A stretch of DNA of 64,000 nt from Ciona savignyi (lineage: Eukaryota > Chordata > Ascidiacea > Phlebobranchia > Cionidae): positions 112,690-176,689 of the forward strand of contig CH003424.1 in assembly GCA_000149265.1 (NCBI GenBank), given 5' to 3'. Below, piece after piece: positions 1 through 12,400 of the stretch (the stretch's first letter is position 1; the number at the start of each line of letters is the position of its first letter). The notes beneath the pieces were generated by a model that was not told the DNA's origin, ran no database searches, and worked only from the letters and a program-made list of their open reading frames with translations. The position numbers and the translations under genes were made by a program.

Positions 1-461
1 TTCTGATATTCTTTATTCAGTATTATGCTTATGGGGTAATGTATTATACATTCTGATATTGCATTTTATGCACACATCCTGACATTGATTATTATAATTA
101 CCTGTTACATTAAGAGTTACGAATGCACGAAATTAGAAGCTCCAAAAATCCCCTAAAAGGGGTCTTTTTTGTCTAAAATCCCATAAATAAGAACAGTGTG
201 AATTTAGTTGTCCTGTGGCTGTTTTCAGTCATTTTATAGACATTTTTAGAACTAAACGGTTAAATAGAGTATATATATATATAATTCTTATAAAAGTTTT
301 TGTCTGCATTTTAGTGCATCGGTATATGTCCCCATAGCACTGGTGCTGTGCTACCGTCTCTTTTCAGCACTAAGTATTTTAGCCGACAAATTGTATATTA
401 ACATTTAACCTTGCATAGTAGGCATAACAGGAGCAATATATCAAACCCTACCCCTTCCCAG
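1..461. other. Intron sequence of MTOR at window start
   Basis: AT-rich sequence before the first recognised exon. It includes a short (AT)n run near 270-285. I see no exon here that matches mTOR, so it is most likely intron between the first visible exon and exons outside the window. Confidence 0.6.
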
Positions 462-3400
462 TTGCTCCATGCATTGGAAGTGTTCGGTGTGAATATGGAT
501 GACTACAGTCATATCCTTCTTCCACCAATGATGCAACTACTCCGTGCACATGATACTCCAATCAATATTAAAAGGTAATATCCAGGTGTCTTAGGATAGG
601 ATATTTATGCTTATCCCCGTGAATGGGAAAACCAAGGGGGTTAACACACGGACAATAGTCAAATCACCTCGCGCCCATAGTCTGGTTACCGGAAGTATTG
701 TAGTGTGTTGTATGATAGACACGTTCCTTCAATTCAGTAGAACCCATTAATCCGCTGAGTTCAGGCAATGCCTGTAAAGTGCCTTGCCCAAGGACACAAC
801 CGACTAGCTAGCGACCAGTTTCGGACCTGCAACCTTTCGATTGAAAGGCGACACACTTAACCGCCAGACTAACCGGCCGGTCCTCATTTCAGTTATTGTA
901 AATTGCACCCCACCAGTATTTAGGTTGAGTTTTTAATAAAAAACAAACATTTTGGCAACACCCCCAATTTGTTTAAAGTTACTCATTATTTGACCAATAC
1001 CACTTTAATTGATTTGAGATTTAATTAGAGCTCCACTATAATATGCAGATATAACATAAATGCATCTGAATACCTTATAACAGATTTTTGATCTTGTTTA
1101 ATGAAAGCGGACCTTAGTCTTCTATTACCCTTGTGGTCTGTTGCTTATATTCATCTACTTCAATACGTATTTAAATGCATAACGACGATGGATTAGTATA
1201 TAACAAGACCCTTGTGGACTGTTGCTTATATACATCTGCTTAAATATGTATTTAAATGCATAATAATCATGGATTAGTATATAACAAGACCCTTGTGGAC
1301 TGTTGCTTATATACATCTGCTTAAATATATATTTAAATGCATAATGATCATGGATTTTAAAATAAATAACAGCTTTCGTTTGCTCACACCTAATTCCAGT
1401 GCCATCCTGGAAACGTTATCCACGTTATGTGATTGTATCGACCTGCGCGAGCATATGTCCCTCATCGTGCACCCTCTCACCTACATACTGGACACCACCC
1501 CCGATCTGCAGCAACCCGCCGTGCGTGCACTGTGTGCCGCCATCAAGCAGTTTGGGGCCAGGTTGGGACCACACGAACCATTCGTGTTCATTATCAATGT
1601 GTTTGTTTAATATATTGAATAGATCATAGCTTCATGCTTGTATGTGCAGTGTCGGACATGCAATTTTTTGAAATTGAATTTAATTTCCATTATTAGAATG
1701 GTAAACAGGTATAACAGTGTGGTTTTCTTTTGACAAGAAATATGAAATTTTGCTTTTCTTAATGTCCATTTAATTAGACATGTAATTGGTATGTTAAATT
1801 AATATTGCCTTAAAATTTCCCCCTAAAAAATTTATAAAAGTGTTTTTCATGGTTTTCCTTTGACAAGATAAATTAAATTTTGCTTTTCTTAATGCCCAAT
1901 TACTTAAATAATTTTTACTCAGTTACTCCTATGTTCTATAATGTTTAAATTATCTCAGATTTGCAGTTCTAGTCCCAATGGTGGACCAAATCATGTTGAA
2001 ACACAAAATATCCAGCACATTATACGAGACCCTTGTCTCTAAGATTACCAAGGTCAGTGTTTCCAGATTATTTTACCAGTGTTTCCACACTTTTTTTCTG
2101 CTTTAAGATAACTTTCCAATCCTTTAAATATTCTACTTTTGTTTCCAAATGATTTTTTTAGATTGTGTTTGTAAAGTATCTTTAAACAAGCTTTTTCAGA
2201 CAATTTTCAAATAAGTGTTTCCAGACCATTTTTAAATCAGTGTTTTTAGACCATTTTTAAACCAGTGTTTCCAGACCATTTTTAAATCAGCGTTTTCAGA
2301 CCATTTTTAAACCAATGGTTCCACGCCATTTTCAAATGAGTGTTTCTAGTCCATTTTTAAACAAGTGTTTCCAAACCATTTTTAAATCAGTGTATCCAGG
2401 CCATTTTTAAATCAGTGTTTCCAGACCATTTTTAAACCAGTGGTCCCAGATCATTTTTAAACTAGTGTTTTTAGACCATTTTTAAACCAGTGTTTCCAGA
2501 CCATTTTTAAACCAGTGGTCCCAGATCATTTTTAAACTAGTGTTTTTAGACCATTTTTAAACCAGTGTTTCCAGACCATTTTCAAACCAGTGTTTCCAAA
2601 CCACATTCCACAGGGAATGTTGCGGAGTGATTATGATGGGTTCATGTGGTCCGGCGGTGGAATATCAGACGACAAAACAGCCCAACCTTCAGATATCTCA
2701 CTCACTAAGAAAATCCACATTCACACAAGTAACTTGCAAATGGTCAGTGTAAATGTGAAAACGCCTGTGTGTCGCAGTCACTTAAAGATGATTTATTGTC
2801 AATTTTATTTGTAACTTGCAAATGGTATGTTTTAGATGAATTTTTTCCATCTTAGGCTGAGTTTGCTTGGTGCATAATATAGCCAAATCTTGGGTTCAAA
2901 TTCCGGTAGATTGAGAATTTTTGGTATATCACAGAATATATACCATCCTGTATCGTATATATCACCCAACTGACTTGATATACATAGTTACTATAGTTGT
3001 TAAAATAGTGAAAATCATAAAAAAACACTTTTATGAAAATTTATGTATTGTCTGTATTTTTTGCTCATATGAAATTCATTCATTTTCTTTAATTCCATGA
3101 AGTTACAGTGATACAGGCGGCGGTATATATGCTTTATTGTGATTGGTTGACATTGCAGGCATGGACGGTTACGAGACGTGTGTCAAAAGACGATTGGTTG
3201 GAATGGTTGCGTCATCTTAGCATTGCTCTACTCAAGGAATCGCCGTCTCTTGCATTGAAAGCTTGTTCAGCGTTTGCGAAGACCTACACTCCACTTGCAA
3301 GGTGAAAGTGAGACCAATTAACTTGGTTGTTAGTGCGTCACCTTCTGATGGTGGGTTAAAGCAGGGATGTCCAACATGCGGCCCGGTTGATATTTTTGTG

Positions 3401-6400
3401 CGGCCCACTAGTCATTTTCACTTCAAGTAGTATTTTGAACTTTGAATCTTAGCCTAATAAAATGTATCAGTCAGCTTTTAGAGATGCAGTAATAGTAGGC
3501 TATAATATGGGAGCAACAGGAATACAGGATTATATATAACTATAAGACTCTGCGACCCATTGAATTAATAGGTTCTGCAGCCCATTGAATTAATAGGTTC
3601 TGCGGCCCATTGAATTATTTCAAGTGACAATGCAGCACTACAATAAAAGGTTGGACATCCCTGGGTTAAAGTTTCGAAATTTTTTCGCTAGCTAGTCGGC
3701 TGTGTCCTTAAGCATGGCACTTAGCGGACATTGCCTAAACCCAGTGGGTAGTTATGTTCTACTAAGTTGAAGCAACATAAACAATACATAAAAATAGCTC
3801 GGCTAACTCAACAGTAGGCGCATGTAATCTGACAATTACCGAGGTGTTTTTGCCCCATTGCATTTTCACATTCACCGGAATAAATATGAATTTCCTATCC
3901 TATTGAAAACCCTGTATTAAGATGGTTAAAATGAAAACCAACTTGTATTTACCAACATTTCGCTAGACTAGATAACAAGGTCCAACCTTAATTGAAATAT
4001 AAGTCTAAAATTTTATTGTTTTTTTACTGCTTCTATTTTCATTCCTGGCGGTGAGAATGATAGTTACTGAGCTTTTATCCTAGGATTTCTTTGATGAAAT
4101 TATTTTTCTGTATAAAGTTATTTTATAAAATCTCATTGGCGTTTATATTGCAAATCTTGATTTCTGCTTGCACCCATTTTTGTGAAAAAAAAAATTGTAA
4201 AAAGCTCACCACCCTGACTGTGTGCATGCAAGGGCAGTTAATCCATCGGTGAACATAGTCACTACAAATCTCATTCTGCCATACTGTCAACTCATTGTAG
4301 AACGCTTGCTACTCCGACTGTGGGCATGCTACGGTGAACACAGTCACTCGTGTAACTCACTATATGCAAGGATAACCAATATAAATCGAACCCAGACATT
4401 TATTCAACGCATCATTCCTCTCATGCTGGAGTGAATTGGACGAGGGCCAACAGGATGAGTTGATCAGTTGCGTCGAGAAGGCACTCGCTGCTCCAGATGT
4501 ACCACCGGAGGTCACTCACACTCTGCTTAACCTCGCTGAGTTCATGGAACATACCGATAAAGTGAGTGGAATTTAAAATTTCTTCTTTCTATTGTGTACC
4601 TTCGCCCACATATGTGGCATTTATGCAATATATGGTGTAAAAAGTTAAATGGCGAATAAAAGGATTTTTCTGGACATGCCATTCTTTTGATACAACAGCC
4701 TAGTTGTTTCAAACACACAGCTGTCTATCTGAGAATGTTGTACAAAAACACTGACTTTGTATTATTTAAACCAAATCCCACCAATAGAAAGAAATAATTT
4801 GTAATTGTTGCATAGCTCTTTAAAGATAAATGACATTATATATTTATTATCTTGGCATTTTGTAATGAATGCGTTTTATTGCCTAAAGCCTTAAATAACC
4901 ATTGGTAAAATAACTCTACTACTTAAGAATTAAATATTCATTTATTAATCGATTTACACTTACAGAATAATGCATTTAGTTAAATAATGAATTAGTCTAA
5001 TTAAAAAAAACATGAAATTTTGTTCATTCATCATGAAATTTTGTCCATTCATCATGAAATTTTGTTTATTCATCATGAAATTTTGTCCATTCATCATGAA
5101 ATTTTGTCCATTCATCATGAAATTCTGTCCATTCATCATGAAGTTTTGTTCATTCATCATGAAATTTTGTCTATTTATCATGAAATTTTGTCCATTTATC
5201 ATGAAATTTTGTCCATTCATCATGAAATTTTGTCCATTCATCATGAAATTTTGTCCATTTATCATGAAATTTTGTCTATTTATCATGAAATTTTGTCCAT
5301 TTATAATGAAATTTTGTCCATTCATCATGAAATTTTTTTCATCCATCATGAAATTTTGTTCATTCATCATGAAATTGTGTCCATTCATCATGAAATTCTG
5401 TCCATTCATCATGAAATTTTGTCCATTCATCATGAAATTCTGTCCATTCATCATTAAATTGTGTCCATTCATCATGAAATTTTGTTCATTCATCATGAAA
5501 TTTTGTTCATTCATCATGAAATTTTGTTCATTCATCATGAAATTTTGTTCATTCATCATGAAATTTTGTCAATTCATCATGAAATTTTGTCCATTCACCA
5601 AACATTCACCCCAGGGACCGTTGCCGATGTGTGACGACAACGGGGTGATGTTACTTGGGGAAACCGCGTCCAGATGCAGAGCGTTTGCCAAAGCTTTGCA
5701 TTACAAGGAGTTGGAGTTTAACAAGAATCCATCAAGTTCTGTCATCGGGGATTTGATTAAGTGAGTTTTAGTGAAATATTTTGTGGAAGATTCACCTAAT
5801 AGTTCTGCGAGGTCTACATACCTGGCATGGCCTGCTACTCTTTTGATGCCGTAATATTAATTGGTGTTATAATCCCGAAAAAATGCAGTAAAATTCATTT
5901 GTGGTTTATTTTCCAAAAAAACACGAATAATATTCAATTTTGCTATACACCCCCCCCCCCCCCAAATAGCTGTAATATTCATTTGTGTTGTAATCCCCCT
6001 CAAAATTCCATAATACTCATTTTTGTTCTAAACCTTGTTCACTTCCACAGCATCAACAGCAAGCTAGGTCAGCCTGAAGCGGCAGACGGTGCCTTGCAAT
6101 GCTACATCAACACCATGCAGAAACCCAATGTAAGTTGGATTCGGTAAATGCCTGGGTAAATAGATAAACAGAACAAAAATTCACTTGACTTTAAGCCCTA
6201 CATAATGTATATTGCGCCCATAAATAATCCTATTTATCAACAAAAAAGCTACAGAGACTCTAGAGTAAATGATGTGTAAAAAATGATTTTTAACCACTAA
6301 AGTATGGTGTATTGCCATAACACTGTTCCAAAGTACCGTATCTGATAATTATTATAGTAATTGATTTTGTTTAACAAACAGTGTTATACTCTAAATTAAC

Positions 6401-9400
6401 ATACTTTCCTCCAATGATTATTGTAGTAATTAATCCCGCTCACACCCCATGCATCCATAGTACTGGCATAACATGTAGCAATCGCGTAGATGTGGTGTAT
6501 AACACTGTTCAGAATTGCCGTATCTGATATTTATTGTAGTAATTAATCCCGTTTACACCCCATGCATCCATAGTACTGGCATAACATGTAGCAATCGCGT
6601 AGATGTGTTGTATAACACTGTTCAGAATTGCCGTATCTGATGATTATTGTGGTAATTAATCCCACCCACACCCCATGCGCCTGCAGCAACAACACAATAT
6701 CAACGTTGAATGGTACGAGCGCCTGCACAAGTGGGAAGCAGCGAAGAGTGCCTACCATACCAAGTTGTGCGTTCCGCTCACTGAGGCCGATTGTCCCGAT
6801 GACAAACTGAGGAAGGAAAGGATCACAGAGAACAAGATCGGATACATGAGATGCTTGGAAGCACTGGGAGAATGGTAGGTTCGTGTTATATCATGGGTTG
6901 GGATATGAGTGTTTGCTGTCATTAAGACAACTTAACTAAGAGCTTAACTAATGGCGAAAATGCTTTCTTGTGGATGCGGCTTTTTATATGCAGGACTGCG
7001 ATTCGGGAGTCTTTCGCAAGCATTGCTTGCCGGGGTTGAGACATTTGCATACCAAAAACAAGAGATTAATAAATAATAAAAACTAAAAATGTGATATAAA
7101 AAGGCGCGAGAAAGGCATTTTCAAAGTCCATATTCACTTTAATCATGAGTTGCCACCTATACGTCTACATTGTATATTGCATTTATAGCTACATTATATT
7201 ATGTGTTTATGCTATATTAAAAATTAGTCAATTTTGTGCATGTTCATGAATTAGGATTGGCTTGTCTCAATGCCCAACCATTTATTTGAAAATACATTAG
7301 TCACAAAATGAATTTATAATATTTACAGCTGATTTAGTCTAAATTTTCTCCTTTGGAATCTTGTGACTTGTGAGCATGTGTATTAATTAGAATAGGACAG
7401 ATGTTGATTAGGTTTTTATTTACTGTAATAATTCAATGGATTTAAACCACATCTTTTTTAATTCAAGCATTCTCTACCAGCAAGCTAGAACACATCTACC
7501 CAGATACTTCTAATGCACTTAACAACCACAGGGACAGTCTGCACACTTACGCCGAAGAGCAGTGGTCCACGTGCAACACGGGCGATTCGCGCAAGCGGAT
7601 GGCCCGGTTGGCTGCAGCGGCTGCTTGGGGCTTGGGTAAATGGACAAGCATGGACGAGTACGCCTGTATGATCCCACGGGAGCATTACGACGGGACTTTG
7701 TACCGAGCGGTCATCGCGATACACCAGGGGCATTTCCCACAGGCACAAGAGGTGGGATTACTTGGTGTATGTAACGCTCTTAATGGGTTGTATTGAAATA
7801 TAAAGAGGCTGTTGTAACCACACTGGATTCAGACATCTTTACCTTGACTTAAAACATATAAGGCAGCATTGCTGTCTGATTTAAGTTTTAAAAAAGTCAG
7901 AACTAAACAATCAATTACTGAAAAAACAGTTAAACTTTTTTCCTGATAAATTTATTAGTTTTGTCTAATTAAACTGATAACCATTTTTATGGTTAGCTTT
8001 AACCTTTTTTACTTCATTAAACAGTTGACCGTTTTTCCATGATAAGTTTACTCTTTTTCTTGATAAAACAGTTAACCATTTTTTTCATGATAAGTTTACT
8101 CTTTTTCTTGATAAAACAGTTAACTATTTTTTTGGAAAAATTTACCCTTTTTATTCTGATAAAACAATAAACCTTTTAATAAAAGTCCAGGCCCATGCAC
8201 AGCCCACTAATTCCCACTCCCATCTCACCCACAGTGCATAAGTGAAGCTCGCGAGATACTGGACAGTGAGCTGACAGCATTGGCTGGGGAATCTCACAGC
8301 CGCGCTTACCCTGCGCTGGTCAACTGCCAGTTACTAGCTGAGTTGGAGGAAGTCATTCATTACAAACTGATGCCGGAGAGACGCGCTGTTATAAGGCAGG
8401 CTTGGTGGGATCGGTTACAGGTATGGTGGACTTTAGGGACCAGGTATGGTGGAATTTAGGGACCAGGTATGGTGGACTTTAGGGACCAGGTATGGTGGAC
8501 TTTAGGGACCAGGTATGGGGGAATTTAGGGACCAGGTATGGTGGACTTTAGGGACCAGGTATGGTGGACTTTAGGGACCAGGTATGGTGGACTTTAGGGA
8601 CCAGGTATGGTGGAACTTAGGGACCAGGTATGGTGGACTTTAGGGACCAGGTATGGTGGACTTTAGGGACCAGGTATGGTGGACTTTAGGGACCAGGTAT
8701 GGTGGACTTTAGGGACCAGGTATGGGGGAATTTAGGGACCAGGTATGGTGGACTTTAGGGACCAGGTATGGTGGACTTTAGGGACCAGGTATGGTGGACT
8801 TTAGGGACCAGGTATGGTGGACTTTAGGGACCAGGTATGGTGGACTTTAGGGACCAGGTATGGGGGAATTTAGGGACCAGGTATGGTGGACTTTAGGGAC
8901 CAGGTATGGTGGACTTTAGGGACCAGGTATGGTGGACTTTAGGGACCAGGTATGGTGGACTTTAGGGACTGCACTGTTGCCCAAGGACATTCTGAATGAT
9001 TTTTTTTGACAAATTCAAAGCATACAGATGATTGTTGATGGAATTTTAAGTATTCTGTTGAGTTAGTGCAATGTATATGAGGTAGTTTAATGTATATGTA
9101 TAAAACCAAAATTAAGGTGGACATATGTTTAGTATAAAACTGATATTTTAATTTGACTTTATAATGTACTTGTATAAGACCATAGATTTTGGATAAATGT
9201 CTGTATTATTGTTATGACTGTTACATTGACGCCACCTGTGCTCCACCCAGGGTTGCCAGCGAAAGCTGGAAGATTGGCAGAGGATCATCCAAGTTCGATC
9301 CCTTGTAGTATCACCACAGGAAGATATGAGGACTCTGCTCAAATTCTCCAGTCTCTGTATGAAGACTGGGAGACAGGTGGGATTTTATTTCATTTCTCAT

Positions 9401-12400
9401 AGGTGGATAAAGGTTTTCAGCAAAATTGAAAGTTCAAGACAAAAAATGTCTCTCATCTAATTGTTTTATGTTGACACACAAAAATCTCTCTTTATCTCAG
9501 GTACACACAGATATGTATTACGTGTTAAGTTTTCTTAACCCAGTAAACCAAGGTACTCATTTAGTGTGTTTAGCTAAACCTCAACACCCCAGGCCAGTGT
9601 TTCTCTGTCCTTTTGACCTCATGGCGCACCCAAGACCACTTAAAAAACGAACGGACGCACTTTGCATGGGGAGTTAAAACAATATGCTAAATACGCAAAC
9701 AATTTAGGAAAAATATGGAAAATTAAAAGTTTAATTTAAATCATTTCATCATCGAATTTTCCACATAACGAAATTACTGTTTCTTGAGCGCTCTTGCTTT
9801 TCGAAAATTAATGTAGAACTAACGTTACAATGGAAAAGAACGAACTAGACACTAACCATTTAGTAGTTTATGATATATGCACACTCTGTCGTAAAGTTAC
9901 GAAATGCAAGTGTGGCGCACCTAGCTAACCCCTGCGGCGCACCATTTGAGAAGCACTGCCCTAGGCACTTGTATAATGTGTTTACCAAACCCCCTTACCC
10001 CAGGTACTTGCCCACAAAACGCTCGTCAAGTTGTTAAACATGGACCCGAAGAAGGAGCCGAACAAAGCGCTCCCCACCACGTACCCCTACGTCTCGTTCG
10101 CGTACATCAAGCACATCTGGAAGCTGGGGAAGAAGGAGGAGGCGTTGTCCCGGATGCACAAGTTCGTCGCAACCATCCAGAACGTTCCGCCCACTTTGTC
10201 TGATGCTGAACAAAGGAGTGAACTAAAACATTTGCTGGCCAGGTACTCTTGCCAAAAAATGAAGCCTTTGGCGTCTTTTTGAAAAATTATTAATTTTTTG
10301 TAATAATTTGCTGGTAAGTTAAGTTTTCATTGTTTTCTATTTAAAGATAAATTCTTAAGTTTTAAAAGCTGTGTGATTCAATATAGGGCAATTATTTGGC
10401 CTAAACTCTACTGTTGGCAGGCAATTCTTTCTGTCTTGTTATTAAAAATGAACCTTATTTACTTATTTACTGGTCAAGACTTCTGTATTAACATGCATGA
10501 ATAGGAGAATAAGGTTTTTTATATCATTGGTTTATTTTAAACGATTATTGGGGGTTATAGTCGTCAAGGACCAGGGTGATAATTGAACCTGCAACCCTGT
10601 TCACTAAATACTTAAAAATAAAAGCAAGGAACAAAATGGATGCTTTTTAAAAAAAACTTTCCATAGATGCTTCTTGAAACTTGGGGAATGGAACCAGAAT
10701 ATGAATGGGTTGAATGAGCAGAATATCACACAAATAATCAACTTTCATAAACTATCTACTGAGCATGATAGAAGCTGGTATAAGGTATGTCATTGTGTTT
10801 TGATGCGTGTCTAAAATCATTGTGTTTTCACGGGTGTCTGGAAAGGTGCTTTAATAAATGACTAGAACAAAAGTGCATACATACAGACATACAGTGTACT
10901 TTTGCCAAAGTTGATCAATCTAATATTATATTTTTATGATTTGAATCTTTGATTTAAAATAAGCGGGTGCATGAACCAGTTAAGGTTCTAAAGACCTAAC
11001 AAAACTTATAATTTTACAACAAAACTTGTTGGGTTGAGATAGTCAAAAGTATACTGTATTTAAATTGCCTGAATATATCCTCACTGTTCCTGATAGTTCA
11101 TCACACACATGTTAAAGGTGTTTACGCTAGTTTATAGTATGATTTGTTTTTACCGTTTAAGAGCTGTAAATGGTTATGGTTTTTTGTTCACCGTATATAA
11201 ATGGGTGATCACTGTGTAAGAATGAATTCTTATGCTTTAACATAACCCCACATGTGAAGGCTTGGCACTCATGGGCGGTGATCAACTTCGAGTGTGTGCT
11301 GTTCTACAAGAACAAACTGGATGAAGCAGATGAACCGAAAGCATTGAGAGATATCCCGGATTACATGCAGAAAGGTGGGCAAGTGTGTTGGGTACTCGCA
11401 TAGCTGCGTAAACACGTTGAGTTGCCTGGAGTGCAAAAACGCATGGTCATTAGATAAAATTTAGTTTTTATTAAAATGATATCATCTAGCTTGTGACCAG
11501 TTTTAAACCCTAAACCCGTCGGCTGAAAGTCGATGCACCGACCCACCAGGCTATCCAGCCACATGATAACTATCATCCACACCCCAGGTATCAGCAAGGA
11601 CAACAGCAGTGAAGAATCAGATTCAGAAGATACAGATGATGGAAGCCCGAAACAAATCAAAGTCACTAATTCTTCGGTGGGTTGTGCATGTTGTGATGAG
11701 GTTGGAATGTTAAAATAACCGGTGTTTGTTCACCACTGGACATAAACCGTCATTAGTGGCACAAATAGATTGTTTGCCGTGTACACTCGCTGTAAGATAG
11801 ACAGTTCATAGAACCGTCTGCACTTTCGTACGAAAGATAATGCAAATGTATGTTGAGTTTCACACATTTCCAATCTTAACTTTACACATTCCCAATCTTA
11901 AAATTAACTCCAGGTTTTTGCATGATACCTACCACCATGTCTTGAATACCGGTTAGTCTGGCGGTTCATACACAACACAATGCAATAGCTTCCGACGGTG
12001 GGTGCGAGGTGATCTGACGATTGCTTGTGTGTTAACCTTCTTGGTTTTTCTATAACGGGGATAAACATGAATATTCTATCCTAATACACACCACCAGTAA
12101 AATTACTTCATAATAAACCCTCAGTCAACTAATCCAACCCTCCCACACCCAGCAATCGGACTACAGCAACAGCATATTGAAATACGCGATTCCATCTGTG
12201 CAAGGTTTCTTCCATTCTATAGCGCTCTCCCATGGAAATTCACTTCAAGACACTCTCAGGTGATTTATTCGGTTTCTGTTTATTTACTGAATTTTCTATT
12301 TTCCATATGTTTGTAAAATGTGCATCATCATGTTTAAGTAGGATTTAATATAGCTCAGCATAATTTTATTTACCATAAATGTTATTATTTTGGGCGCAAA

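Noticed and set aside
1562..1610. MTOR exon 2 running on to 1610 with a stop
   Set aside because: The donor CCAG|GTTGGG at 1561 gives phase 2 and joins to exon 3 as [11 protein letters not shown], which matches mTOR; the longer reading does not.
4960..5559. 199-codon minus-strand open frame with a 7-residue repeat
   Set aside because: It is the reverse of the 21-bp minisatellite. The unit lacks stops in this frame, no start context or family is visible, and it lies in an MTOR intron.
5945..5965. Poly-C run as a regulatory element
   Set aside because: It looks like a simple repeat in a degenerate array, with likely length error.
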